From Geothrix sp. 21YS21S-2 (lineage in GTDB: Bacteria > Acidobacteriota > Holophagae > Holophagales > Holophagaceae), in the NCBI RefSeq assembly GCF_030846775.1, contig NZ_CP132910.1:3537001-3601000 (forward strand): a DNA stretch of 64,000 bases, in the 5' to 3' direction. The notes below the pieces were generated by a model. It was not told the DNA's origin and made no database searches. It saw only the letters and a list, made by a program, of their open reading frames with translations. Positions 7,413-15,926 of this stretch are shown piece by piece. The position numbers and the translations under genes were made by a program. How positions within the stretch are numbered: position 1 is the stretch's first letter; every line of letters begins with the position of its first letter.

Positions 7413-9812
7413 CTAGACCTCCGGCCAGTGGTGCTTGGGGTACCTGCGGGCCAGCCCCGGCCTCATCTCCTTGTAGACCCGCTGCCAGAACCCCGCCAGG
7501 TCCGTCGTGACCTGCACGGCGCGGTTGTTGGGGGCCAGGAGGTGGAGCACCAGGGGAACCTCGCCCCCGCCGATGGCGGGACCCTTCTTGAGGCCGACGA
7601 AGTCCTGGAGCCGGGACGCCACCCAGGGGGCGCCGTCCCCGTAGTTCACGCGCAGGCGGCGCCGGGGGATCTGGATCCATTCCGGTGCCCAGGCGTCCAG
7701 GAGCCGCGCGGTCTCGGCCCCCAGGGCACGGCGCACGGCGCCGGGCCAGTCCGCGGCCTCCAGTTCCTTCAGGCTGGCGAGGCCCTCGCAGGCGCCGGTG
7801 AGCAGCACCTCGCGCAGACCGGTCTCGTCCGGGATGGCCAGGTCGGGGCGCAGCCTCGCCAGGAAGGCCAGGCGGGGCAGAAGGCCTTCCAGGGGGGCCG
7901 CGCCCGTGGCGGCCCGGGCCAGCACCTGGGCCGCGCCGGGGTGGCCGGGAGGCGCGGGGCGCCGGCTCTCCATGAGGAGCAGGTCCTCGAACCAGAGGCG
8001 GGAATAGAGGTCAACGCGGCCCGTGCCCCCGTTGAAGGCCAGTTCCTCGGTGTCGCGGATGGCGTCCGGGAACGCGTCCAGGAGCCAGTCCGGCTCCAGG
8101 CGCGAGGCGGCCTGGACCTGGATCTGCCCGCCCACGCCGTCGGCCTCCAGGGCCAGGATCCACCCCGCCCGGCGCACCCGGCACTGGGGCGCGAGGCGCG
8201 CGCCGCCCCCGCCCACCAGGGTGCAGGTGCCGTTGCCGCCCACCCGGGCGATGCGGTCGGGGTAGGCCGCAACCATGGCGCGCAGGAGCCCCTCCTCGTC
8301 CTCCTCCAGGGCGCCGCCGCCCAGGGCCCTGAAGGCCAGCCGCGCCTGGCGCAGGGCCGCAGGATCCGTGCCCGCAGGCTCCAGGTAATGGTCGATGCGG
8401 GCGAGGACATCGGAATCCAGCGCATGGCCCTGGGGGGCGCCTCGGGGGGCCAGGTCCTTGCGGGCGACCAGGTCCCCGGTTTCCAGGAGCACGGCCGCGA
8501 GCCTTGCGAGGTTGGGGATGCCGGCGTCCTCGCCGGCGGTCACCAGGCGCGCCAGGCGGGGGTGGAGGGGCAACCGCGCCATGCGCCGGCCCAGGGCCGA
8601 GATCCGACCGTCCTCCATGGCCCCCAGGCTCTCCAGGAGCTTGCCGCCGGCCTCCAGGGCCTTTGCCGGGGGCGCCTGGAACCACTCCAGGCCGGCGCCG
8701 ATGTCCAGGTCGGCCAGGGCCAGAAGCGGTTCGGCCAGATCCGTGCGAAGGAGCTCGGCGGCATCGAAGGGAGGCCGGGCATTGAACTCGGCCAGGGAGA
8801 AGAGCCGCAGGCAGACCCCGGGCCCGGTGCGCCCGGCCCGCCCCGCGCGCTGCACGCAGCGGGCCTGGCTGATGCGGACGGTGCGCAGCCCCGGCAGGCC
8901 CGACCAGGGGGAGTGGAAGGCCTCCCGCCCCAGGCCCGAGTCCACCACGGCACCCACCCCCTCCAAGGTCACGGAGCTTTCGGCCACGTTGGTGCTGAGG
9001 ATGACCTTGAATCGCTCGCTGGGGGACACCGCCTCCTGCTGCGCATCGAACGGGAGGCTCCCGTGCAGGGGCAGAAGCCGCAGCCCGTGGGTCTCGGCGG
9101 TCCGGGCGCAGCTGCGCAGGCAGCGGCGGATTTCGCCGGCGCCGGGGAGGAACACCAGGGTGTGGCCCTTGAGGCCCTCCCGGTAGAGCCGGTCCACGGC
9201 ACCCGCCACCTGGTCCTCCAGGGGGGCGGACTCGGGCCGCTGCTGGTGCCGGATCTCCACGGGCCACTGGCGCCCGGGGCAGGCCAGGGCGGGGGCCTCC
9301 AGGAAGGCCGAGATGGGCCCGGGGTCCAGGGTGGCGCTCATCACCCCCAGCCGCAGGTCCGGGCGCGCCCCCTTCCGCAGCCGGCGCAGGAGGGTGATGG
9401 CCAGGTCCGTCTGCAGGTGGCGTTCGTGGAACTCGTCCAGGAGGACCGTGGAGATGCCGCGCAGGGCGGGGTCGTCCTGGAGCCTGCGCAGCAGCAGCCC
9501 CTCGGTGACGAAGCGCACGCGGGTGGCGCGGGAGACCTTCTGCTCGAAGCGCACCGCGTAGCCCACGGCGCCGCCCAGCGGCTCCCCCAGTTCCGCGGCC
9601 ACCCGGGCCGCGGCGAGGCGCGCCGCCAGGCGCCTTGGCTCCAGCACCCAGCACTCGCCTTCGGCGAGCATCCCCGCATCAAGCAGGGCCCGGGGCACGC
9701 GCGTGGTCTTGCCCGCGCCGGGCTCCGCCCCAAGAACCAGGCAGCCCCGGTCGCGCAGCGCCTCGACGATCGCCGGGAGGAAGGGGTCGATGGGCAGGGG
9801 GGAAAGGGTCAA
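7413..9812 (-). CDS. hrpB: ATP-dependent helicase HrpB
   Basis: This is a DEAH-box RNA helicase-family protein of 799 residues, matching the HrpB length of about 810. The N-terminal helicase core has Walker A GAEPGAGKTTRVP, the DEFH box in LLDEFHERHLQTDL, and the helicase C motif RAGRTGPG. The C-terminal HrpB-specific domain is present (LRVNYGDGAPWVASRLQDF, and HHWPEV at the end). HrpB's substrate is not well defined in any bacterium. The TTG start at 9812 overlaps the TGA of the upstream amidotransferase-like gene in a TTGA and has GGAGCGG upstream. It is convergent with the ABC transporter. Confidence 0.9.
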   Translation of the reverse strand: MTLSPLPIDPFLPAIVEALRDRGCLVLGAEPGAGKTTRVPRALLDAGMLAEGECWVLEPRRLAARLAAARVAAELGEPLGGAVGYAVRFEQKVSRATRVRFVTEGLLLRRLQDDPALRGISTVLLDEFHERHLQTDLAITLLRRLRKGARPDLRLGVMSATLDPGPISAFLEAPALACPGRQWPVEIRHQQRPESAPLEDQVAGAVDRLYREGLKGHTLVFLPGAGEIRRCLRSCARTAETHGLRLLPLHGSLPFDAQQEAVSPSERFKVILSTNVAESSVTLEGVGAVVDSGLGREAFHSPWSGLPGLRTVRISQARCVQRAGRAGRTGPGVCLRLFSLAEFNARPPFDAAELLRTDLAEPLLALADLDIGAGLEWFQAPPAKALEAGGKLLESLGAMEDGRISALGRRMARLPLHPRLARLVTAGEDAGIPNLARLAAVLLETGDLVARKDLAPRGAPQGHALDSDVLARIDHYLEPAGTDPAALRQARLAFRALGGGALEEDEEGLLRAMVAAYPDRIARVGGNGTCTLVGGGGARLAPQCRVRRAGWILALEADGVGGQIQVQAASRLEPDWLLDAFPDAIRDTEELAFNGGTGRVDLYSRLWFEDLLLMESRRPAPPGHPGAAQVLARAATGAAPLEGLLPRLAFLARLRPDLAIPDETGLREVLLTGACEGLASLKELEAADWPGAVRRALGAETARLLDAWAPEWIQIPRRRLRVNYGDGAPWVASRLQDFVGLKKGPAIGGGEVPLVLHLLAPNNRAVQVTTDLAGFWQRVYKEMRPGLARRYPKHHWPEV

Positions 9813-10537
9813 GACCGCTCCCGGAGCGCCTCGGCGAAGCCCCGGAAGATCCCCAGGGCGCTCAGTGCCGCCGGATGGTCCATGGCAACCAGGTTCTCGG
9901 GATGCCACTGGACCGCCACCACCCACCGGGAGGTGTCGGCGGCCTCGAGGCCCTCAACCAGGGGCCGCCCGTCCCTGGCGGTGCCGTGCCAGGCCACCGC
10001 CCGAAGGCCCGGGGCCAGGCGGCCCACGGCCTGATGGTGCCGGCTGTTGACCTCCACCGCTTCGGCCCCCACCAGCGCGCGCAGCCGGGAGGCGGGGTCC
10101 ACGATCACCCAGTGGGCGAGTTCGGGAGGGAGGCTGGAGGAACCCAGGCAGTGACGCTCCGGCCCGCAGCCGTAGTGATCCGGGATGTCCTGCACGAGGC
10201 TGCCCCCCAGGGCCACGTTGAGCAGCTGCTCCCCTCGGCAGATGCCCAGGATGGGCAGGCCCAGGTCCCAGGCCCGGCGGGCCAGGGGGATCTCCAGGGC
10301 GTCCCGTTCAGGGTCCGGCTCGGCCTCGGGGTGCACGGCCTCCTCCGGATCCCAGTTGGCGGGGTGGATGTCGTCCCCGCCGGTGAGGAGCACCCCCCGG
10401 AAGCCCTCCAGGGGGGGGACCGGGTCCCCGGGGCCCACAAGGAGGATCTCCCCCTCCCAGCCCCCCGCCCGGACCGCCGGAACGTAATGTCGGCCCGCGG
10501 ATGACTTGTCTCGGCAGGTTATGAGAAGGCTTGACAC
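9809..10537 (-). CDS. Gamma-glutamyl-GABA hydrolase-like class I glutamine amidotransferase (peptidase C26)
   Basis: This 242-residue protein has the C26/PuuD layout: LLTGGDDIHPANW near residue 50, the nucleophile elbow GICRGEQLLN with the catalytic Cys, and the His-Glu pair in VQWHPEN. Family members hydrolyse gamma-glutamyl amides, for example gamma-glutamyl-GABA in putrescine breakdown; no other putrescine gene is nearby, so the substrate is uncertain. The start chosen is GTG 10537 with GGGAG five bases upstream. In-frame codons up to 10564 are less well placed. It is coupled to hrpB by a four-base overlap and diverges from ssb. Confidence 0.82.
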   Translation of the reverse strand: MSSLLITCRDKSSAGRHYVPAVRAGGWEGEILLVGPGDPVPPLEGFRGVLLTGGDDIHPANWDPEEAVHPEAEPDPERDALEIPLARRAWDLGLPILGICRGEQLLNVALGGSLVQDIPDHYGCGPERHCLGSSSLPPELAHWVIVDPASRLRALVGAEAVEVNSRHHQAVGRLAPGLRAVAWHGTARDGRPLVEGLEAADTSRWVVAVQWHPENLVAMDHPAALSALGIFRGFAEALRERS

Positions 10538-10559
10538 GAAAACTCCCGCTATCATCATT
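10531..10559 (+). promoter_or_regulatory. Possible promoter of ssb
   Basis: A perfect TTGACA (10531-10536) stands about 100 bp upstream of ssb. Candidate -10 boxes are TATCAT (10550-10555, spacing 13, too short) and ATCATT (10554-10559, spacing 17). It overlaps the start of the divergent hydrolase gene. Only the -35 part is convincing. Confidence 0.25.
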
Positions 10560-10636
10560 GTCACCCTACCACCAGCTCAGACGGACTGAGGCATTCGGTG
10601 AGGCGGAGAGCTCCGCCACCTACAAGGAGGAAGAAC

Positions 10637-11086
10637 ATGTCCGGATCGTTGAACAAAGTGATGCTGATCGGAAACCTGGGCCGGGATCCCGAGCTCAAGA
10701 TGACCCCGTCGGGCCAGGCCCTGGCGCGCTTCTCCGTGGCCACCACCGAGACCTGGAAGAACCCCCAGGGTGAGAAGCAGACCAAGACGGAGTGGCACAA
10801 CATCGTGGTTTGGGGCAAGCAGGCGGAGATCGCCGAGAAGTACCTGCGCAAGGGCAAGCAGGTCCTCATCGAGGGCCGCATCCAGTACCGTGAGTACACC
10901 GACCAGGCGGGCGTCAAGAAGACGGCCTGCGACATCCGTTGCGACAACTTCGTGATGCTCGGCCGGCTTGAGGAAGGCGGCGGCCGGCCCTCCGGCGGCG
11001 GCGGCGCCGACGAGTACGAGCCCACCGGTGCGCCCGCTCCCGCTTCGGGCGGCGGTCAGGTCTACGACGACGACATCCCGTTCTGA
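10637..11086 (+). CDS. ssb: Single-stranded DNA-binding protein
   Basis: SSB coats single-stranded DNA in replication, repair and recombination and recruits partners through its tail. The 149-residue protein has an N-terminal OB fold (LNKVMLIGNLGRDPELK, then TEWHNIVVWGKQAE), a flexible Gly/Pro-rich linker from about residue 112, and the partner-binding tip DDDIPF. ATG 10637 is six bases after a perfect AAGGAGG; an open frame from 10598 adds non-family sequence. The gene is monocistronic, with a strong terminator 35 bp after its stop. Confidence 0.96.
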   Translation: MSGSLNKVMLIGNLGRDPELKMTPSGQALARFSVATTETWKNPQGEKQTKTEWHNIVVWGKQAEIAEKYLRKGKQVLIEGRIQYREYTDQAGVKKTACDIRCDNFVMLGRLEEGGGRPSGGGGADEYEPTGAPAPASGGGQVYDDDIPF

Positions 11087-11120
11087 GGGGTGCCGGAGCC
11101 GACCGTGTAGCTTGATTTGA

Positions 11121-11148
11121 AAAAAGCCCATAGGAATATGGGCTTTTT
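11121..11148 (+). terminator. Intrinsic terminator of ssb
   Basis: A perfect 12-bp inverted repeat, AAAAAGCCCATA (11121-11132) and TATGGGCTTTTT (11137-11148), is separated by the loop GGAA and followed by further T. The flanking A and T runs make it look able to terminate in either direction, although no minus-strand gene ends here. Confidence 0.88.
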
Positions 11149-11243
11149 TCATGATTGAAGCCTCGAGTCCAGGCTGGGGTCGCCCTACCATCCCGGGAAC
11201 CATCGGGCACTCCCGGACATTGGGTAACGATGGAAGTGCCCCG

Positions 11244-12644
11244 ATGATGCGGTCGTTCTTTCTCTTGATGGCGCTCCTGGCGGCGGCGGGCCTCCACGCC
11301 CAGACGCAGGGGGCTGCCCCAGCTTCGGTGGCGCCAGGTGCAGGGATGGAGTTCTGGACCGGCCGGCCCCGGTGTGGTGCCAATTGCATGAACGGAAGCC
11401 CTCCATCCAGGGCCTATTTCAAGGAAGCCCGCAGGCAGGGCATCCAATGGCTCCGCTTGGCCTACGACAAATGGAAACCAGCCAGACGTGATTTCCTGCT
11501 GGGAGACGCCAGCCGGTACGAGGGACTGGTGGCGGCCGATCTGAAAACGCTCAAAGCCACCCTCGATCGCGCCCATGCGGAAGGGATCAAGGTCGTGGTG
11601 GTGCCCCTCTCCCTGCCCGGGATGCGCTGGAGCCAGAACAACGGCGCCCGATTCGACGGACGGATCTGGCGGGACAAGGAAGGGTGGAGACAATCGGCGA
11701 GGTTCTGGGGCGACCTCGCCAAGGAGCTGAAGGGCCACCCGGCCGTGGCAGGGTACAACCTGGTCAACGAACCCGCCCCTGAACGGGAGGGCGGCGCAGC
11801 GGAAGATGCTTCGCCGGAGGAACTGAAAGCGTGGTACGCCACCGTGAAAGGGTCCGCCTGCGATCTTCCCGGGTTCTACAAGCTGGTCCTGGCCGCCGTC
11901 CGGAGGGTTGACCCTGACATGCCTGTGCTGCTGGATTCGGGGTGGTACGCACGGGCCACGGGTTTCACGTACTGGCCGGATCCGGTGGGTGATCAAAAGA
12001 CGCTCTACGCCTTCCACATGTATGAACCCTACCCTTGGTCCAGTCCGGCGAATTTCCGGCGGGCCGAACCGTGGGTATACCCCGGCCCGGTTCCTTCCGT
12101 TTCCGGGCGGGAGCAGGAATGGGATCGGGCGGCGATAGCCCGTTTTCTGCAGCCGGCCTACGACTGGGCCAGGGAACAGGGGATCCCGGCCCATCGCATT
12201 GTGGTCGGCGAATTCGGTTGCCACCGGCTCTCGCCGGGGTGCGCCACCTATCTGGAGGACGTGCTCTCGGTGGTGGAAGGGCAGGGGTCCCACTGGGCCT
12301 TCTACGCGTTCCGGGAAGACACGTATGACGGTTTCGGCTACGAATTGGGCACCTGGAAGGCCCCTTGGGCCTTCTGGCAGGCCCAGAAAAAAGGCCGGCC
12401 CTGGAAATGGGAGCGGACCACGACGTCTCTCTATGAACCCATCGCCCGCCGCCTCAAGGCCGAAAGGGAAAGGCCCTCGCGCCCGGCACCTTCCTGCAGT
12501 AGAAACGGATCGTGTTCCCCATGGGCAGCGCCAGGCTCATCGCGGACACCAGGAAGGCCAGGGGACCAAGAAGCGTCCCCAGGAGGAGGTGCAGCCAGGT
12601 CCAGGGGCTTCGGCGCAGGGAGATGCCCGCGGGGTTGCCCATGA
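11244..12644 (+). CDS. Secreted glycoside hydrolase family 5 enzyme (cellulase-like) with an antisense-overlapping C-terminal tail
   Basis: This is a signal-peptide-bearing (MMRSFFLLMALLAAAGLHA) retaining beta-glycosidase of clan GH-A. The acid/base Glu lies in YNLVNEPAP (about residue 176) and the nucleophile Glu in VVGEFGCHR (about 323). WLRLAYDKW near the start and HWAFYAFRE near the end of the barrel also fit GH5. The recognisable domain ends near SLYEPIARRLKAE (about residue 403). The frame then runs 63 codons further, antisense to the last 191 bp of the convergent methyltransferase gene, giving a Ser/Gly/Pro/Arg-rich tail unlike any GH5 domain. The start at 11244 or 11247 puts the signal peptide first. 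The polysaccharide substrate is unknown. Confidence 0.82.
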   Translation: MMRSFFLLMALLAAAGLHAQTQGAAPASVAPGAGMEFWTGRPRCGANCMNGSPPSRAYFKEARRQGIQWLRLAYDKWKPARRDFLLGDASRYEGLVAADLKTLKATLDRAHAEGIKVVVVPLSLPGMRWSQNNGARFDGRIWRDKEGWRQSARFWGDLAKELKGHPAVAGYNLVNEPAPEREGGAAEDASPEELKAWYATVKGSACDLPGFYKLVLAAVRRVDPDMPVLLDSGWYARATGFTYWPDPVGDQKTLYAFHMYEPYPWSSPANFRRAEPWVYPGPVPSVSGREQEWDRAAIARFLQPAYDWAREQGIPAHRIVVGEFGCHRLSPGCATYLEDVLSVVEGQGSHWAFYAFREDTYDGFGYELGTWKAPWAFWQAQKKGRPWKWERTTTSLYEPIARRLKAERERPSRPAPSCSRNGSCSPWAAPGSSRTPGRPGDQEASPGGGAARSRGFGAGRCPRGCP

Positions 12645-13413
12645 GGGCCCGGTACAGCCGGCTGGGTTCGCCCGGGAGGAGGTTGAGCCAGTTCTGGAGG
12701 GTCGTGAACGCCGAATATTCCAGGGAATACCAGGTCCGCTCCTCGACCCTGAAGCCGCAATGCTCCACCAGTCCGGCCAGGGCCGCAGGCGTGAGGAAAT
12801 GGAGGTGGTGTGGGTAGTCGAAGCACAGGTTGCGGCGTCCCAGGAGCCTGAATCCCCAGGTGCGGAAGTTGGGGACCTCCACCACCAGGAGTCCCCCGTC
12901 GGCAAGGAGATCCCGGGCACAGGCCAGGTAGGCCCTGGGGTTCGCGAGGTGCTCGAGCACATGGAAGAACGTGATCACATTGAAGGAGGCCGGTTCCAGG
13001 CCAAGGTCCGGCAGCTCCCCCACGGCGACATCAATGTTCCTGAGGCGCCGCGCCGCCTCGGCCGCGGTGCGGGACACCTGGGTGCCCTTCACCGTCCAGC
13101 CTTTCGCCTTGAAGAGGGCCAGCAGGTCCCCGCGGCCGCAGCCCACGTCCAGGATGGAGTTCCCGCCCCCGCACCTTGCCGCGACGGCCCGGTACCTTGA
13201 GGACTTCAGGCCCACCACCAGGGCCTCCGCCAGACCCAGGAACCGGCCGCCGGAGTCCTCCTGGTAGTAGTCCTCCTGGTAGAGTTCCGCCTGCGCCGCG
13301 GGTTCGGGCAGGGGATCCAGGCTGGCGCCACCACAGGCCCGGCACCGGACCACGGCGGGCTCGCCGGGCCTCCACGGTTCCAGGGGTCCTCCTCCACAGA
13401 ATGCGCAGGCCAC
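12454..13413 (-). CDS. Zinc-ribbon class I SAM-dependent methyltransferase
   Basis: This 319-residue protein starts with a four-cysteine zinc-ribbon (CAFC, then CRAC), a layout seen in O-antigen and sugar C-methyltransferases. The SAM motif is ILDVGCGRGDLLALF (about residues 87-101), followed by ITFFHVLEHL and GGLLVVEVPNF. A C-terminal hydrophobic stretch (WLHLLLGTLLGPLAFLVSA) could contact the membrane. The GTG start at 13413 lies eight bases after the glgC stop. Its 3' end overlaps the convergent GH5 frame by 191 bp. It resembles the partial methyltransferase at the window's left edge, so both may act in glycan synthesis. Confidence 0.83.
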   Translation of the reverse strand: MACAFCGGGPLEPWRPGEPAVVRCRACGGASLDPLPEPAAQAELYQEDYYQEDSGGRFLGLAEALVVGLKSSRYRAVAARCGGGNSILDVGCGRGDLLALFKAKGWTVKGTQVSRTAAEAARRLRNIDVAVGELPDLGLEPASFNVITFFHVLEHLANPRAYLACARDLLADGGLLVVEVPNFRTWGFRLLGRRNLCFDYPHHLHFLTPAALAGLVEHCGFRVEERTWYSLEYSAFTTLQNWLNLLPGEPSRLYRALMGNPAGISLRRSPWTWLHLLLGTLLGPLAFLVSAMSLALPMGNTIRFYCRKVPGARAFPFRP

Positions 13414-13421
13414 GGCTCGTC

Positions 13422-14678
13422 TCAGGCCTCCGGCCCGATGCGCGTCCCCGCGCACAGGACGGTGTTCTTGGGCACCACGACGATGCCGTCCTGGACCACG
13501 TAGTCGCCCGCGTCCAGCTCCGTGCCGCGGGGGAAGGGCCTGATGACCACGCCCGCGCCGATGCTCACGTTCTTGTCCAGGATGGCGCCCTCGATGTGGC
13601 AGTCGGGGCCGATGCCCAGGGGCACCTCCTTGTGGAGGCGCTGGTAGTAGTCGGCGCCCATGACGATGCTGTCCAGGATGCGGGTGCCGGGGCCGATCTG
13701 GCTGCGCACGCCGATGATGGAGTGGGTGATCTCGCCGCCGCCCTCGATGACGCAGCCCTCGCAGAGCAGCACGTCCTTGAGCTTGGTGTCCGAGCAGATG
13801 GAGCCGGGCAGGAACCGGGAGTGGGTGTAGATGGGGTGGTGGGCGTCGTAGAGGTTGAACTCGGGGTTGGGGCGGGTCAGCTCGAGGTTGACGTCGTAGA
13901 AGGAGCGGATGGTCCCGATGTCCTGCCAGTAGCCGTCGAAGTCGAAGCCGGAGACGTTCATGCGGCTGATGGCGAAGGGGATGACGTGGTGGCCGAAGTC
14001 GTCGAAGTCCGGGTGGCTGGTGAGGAGGTCCACCAGCACCTCGGTCTTGAAGAGGTAGATGCCCATGGAGCCCAGGAAGGGGCGCTCCGGGTCGTCCCGG
14101 CTGACCATGGCCTCCTGGGCCTCGGGCGTCTTGGGCTTCTCCACGAAGTTGACGATCCTGCCGTCCGGGGTGCGCTTGAGGAGCCCGAAGCGGTCCGCCT
14201 CGTCCTTGGCCACGGGCTGCACGGCCACGGTGATGTCGGCGCCCTTGGCGATGTGGTGGGCCACCATGGGGGCGTAGTCCATGCGGTAGAGGTGGTCCCC
14301 GGCGAGGATGAGCACGTGCTCGGTGCCCACCACCTGGATCTGGAACAGCTGCTTGCGGATGGCGTCGGCGGTGCCCTGGTACCAGCCTTCGCTGGTGGGG
14401 GTCTGCTCCGCGGCCAGCACCTGCACCCAGCCGGTGTGGAACACGTCGAACTTGTAGCTCTCGGAGATGTGCCGGTGCAGCGAGACCGAATTGAACTGGG
14501 TCAGCACGTGCATGCGGAAGATGCCGGAGTTGATGCAGTTGCTCAGCGGGATGTCGATGAGGCGGTACTTGCCGGCGATGGGGACGGCGGGCTTGGAGCG
14601 CATCTTGGTGAGCGGATAGAGCCGCGCGCCGCGGCCCCCTCCGAGAATCACGGCGAGGACGTTGTTCAGCTTGGGCAT
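13422..14678 (-). CDS. glgC: Glucose-1-phosphate adenylyltransferase (ADP-glucose pyrophosphorylase)
   Basis: GlgC makes ADP-glucose from glucose-1-phosphate and ATP, the committed step of bacterial glycogen synthesis. The 418-residue protein has the nucleotidyltransferase signature ILGGGRGARLYPLT, the allosteric/ATP segment KPAVPIAGKYRLIDIPLSN, and a C-terminal left-handed beta-helix (ITHSIIGVRSQIGPGTRI and following). ATG 14678 has AGGAG seven bases upstream. The methyltransferase gene follows eight bases downstream and may be co-transcribed. No other glycogen gene is visible here. Confidence 0.95.
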   Translation of the reverse strand: MPKLNNVLAVILGGGRGARLYPLTKMRSKPAVPIAGKYRLIDIPLSNCINSGIFRMHVLTQFNSVSLHRHISESYKFDVFHTGWVQVLAAEQTPTSEGWYQGTADAIRKQLFQIQVVGTEHVLILAGDHLYRMDYAPMVAHHIAKGADITVAVQPVAKDEADRFGLLKRTPDGRIVNFVEKPKTPEAQEAMVSRDDPERPFLGSMGIYLFKTEVLVDLLTSHPDFDDFGHHVIPFAISRMNVSGFDFDGYWQDIGTIRSFYDVNLELTRPNPEFNLYDAHHPIYTHSRFLPGSICSDTKLKDVLLCEGCVIEGGGEITHSIIGVRSQIGPGTRILDSIVMGADYYQRLHKEVPLGIGPDCHIEGAILDKNVSIGAGVVIRPFPRGTELDAGDYVVQDGIVVVPKNTVLCAGTRIGPEA

Positions 14679-14742
14679 GGGTGCTCCTGTCTAAGGCCGG
14701 AGGCAAGGCGAACTGGATCGGTATATCCAAAGTAAGCCCAAA

Positions 14743-14762
14743 CCGGCCCCCTGGGGGGCCGG
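14743..14762 (-). terminator. Probable terminator of the FHA-RDD gene
   Basis: CCGGCCCC (14743-14750) and GGGGCCGG (14755-14762) form an 8-bp GC stem with a four-base loop, 27 bases after the FHA-RDD stop on the minus strand. It is followed on that strand by TTTGGGCTTACTTT. The imperfect T-tract lowers confidence. Confidence 0.45.
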
Positions 14763-14788
14763 AATGAGCCATTGTGATGAAAAGCGTC

Positions 14789-15757
14789 CTAGCGGTCCAC
14801 CTTGATCACGATGGAGTTCGAGAACATGTCCTGGAACCCCTTCCGGTCCGCGCCCAGGATGAGGAGGTAGGGCAGGCATGCCAGCATGCCGCTGACCCAG
14901 TGGCCCACGAGGCGGAGGATGGCCTGGCCCCAGTCGATGTTGCCGGCGGGGTTCATCTCGGGGACGACGCGGAGCTTCATGATCTTCTTGCCGATGGTGG
15001 CCCTGAATTTGACCATGCTCCAGAGCATGAAGACCATGTAGCCCAGCCCCAGGAACGGGTACAGGAGGCAGCTGAAGAGGACCGTGATGCCGTGGGAGAC
15101 CGCGCCCAGAACCGCCGAGGCGACGATGAACACGACGAACAGGAGCAGCCAGATGCCCACGTCGATGAGGTAGGCCACGAACCGCGTGCCGAAATCCCCC
15201 CGCTCGATGGCGCCGCCGTAGATCAGGGGCTGGGCGTCGTCCGGGACGCCGGGCAGGTAGGGCTGCAGGAAGGCGGGGGCGGGGTTGTCGCCCTGGGGGG
15301 CCATGGGACGGGGGGCCGGGGGCGGGGGAGGAGCGGGCGGGGGCGCCTGGGGCGCCGGTGGCACCGGGGGCTCCAGGGCGATGGGGGCCGGCTCGGGCGC
15401 TCCACCCTGGATCTTGGCCATCTCGTCCAGGTTCATGCGGACGGTGCCCAGGGGGTTCACGTCCTCCACGGGCCGGGGGTCCACGAAGGTGAGCTGCATC
15501 TGGCCGAGGGTGATGCGGTCCCCGTCCTTCAGGGATCCGGTCTCCACCTTGATCCCGTTGATGAGGACGCCGTTGCTGCTGCCGAGGTCCTGGACCTCGT
15601 AGCCCGTGGCGGTCCTGCGGAGCACGGCGTGGTGACGGGAGATGCTGGGGTCGGCCAGGCGGAGGGTGTTGTCCAGCTCCCGCCCGATGCTCACCTCATT
15701 GTCGACCAATTCAAATTCGCGGGCTCCATTACTCTCTTGAACGAGCAGTTTTGCCAT
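14789..15757 (-). CDS. FHA domain - proline-rich linker - RDD membrane protein
   Basis: This 322-residue protein joins three parts. An N-terminal forkhead-associated domain (about 1-100) carries the phosphothreonine-binding residues in EVSIGRELDN, SISRHHAVL and GSSNGVLING. A linker at about 120-170 is mostly Pro and Ala. A C-terminal RDD domain (about 185-320) has three hydrophobic segments and RATIGKKIMKLRVV. FHA domains bind threonine-phosphorylated partners, usually products of Hanks-type kinases; a kinase gene lies at 37.9-39.1 kb. RDD function is poorly known, with transport or ion roles proposed. ATG 15757 has GGGGAG upstream; an upstream in-frame start is unlikely. Confidence 0.85.
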   Translation of the reverse strand: MAKLLVQESNGAREFELVDNEVSIGRELDNTLRLADPSISRHHAVLRRTATGYEVQDLGSSNGVLINGIKVETGSLKDGDRITLGQMQLTFVDPRPVEDVNPLGTVRMNLDEMAKIQGGAPEPAPIALEPPVPPAPQAPPPAPPPPPAPRPMAPQGDNPAPAFLQPYLPGVPDDAQPLIYGGAIERGDFGTRFVAYLIDVGIWLLLFVVFIVASAVLGAVSHGITVLFSCLLYPFLGLGYMVFMLWSMVKFRATIGKKIMKLRVVPEMNPAGNIDWGQAILRLVGHWVSGMLACLPYLLILGADRKGFQDMFSNSIVIKVDR

Positions 15758-15926
15758 GGTCTCCCCTTTATTTTCTGGATCTCTTGAGCAGTCTAGTGGT
15801 GTCCTATGGGTTATGCAAACAGTCAACCCCCCCGGGCCCGGCTAATTTGCCCCGGACGGGCTTCAACCTTGACCTGACCCCCTGGATTCAGCCAATCTGG
15901 CATCCCTTCTCCCCCGTGGAGGCCGC

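Noticed and set aside
10914-12293. Minus-strand open frame opposite ssb and the GH5 gene
   Set aside because: It has no start signal or domain, and the plus-strand genes explain the region.
13176-14735. Plus-strand open frame opposite glgC and the methyltransferase gene
   Set aside because: Translation is a Gly/Val/Asp/His-rich shadow, and both minus-strand genes are strongly supported.
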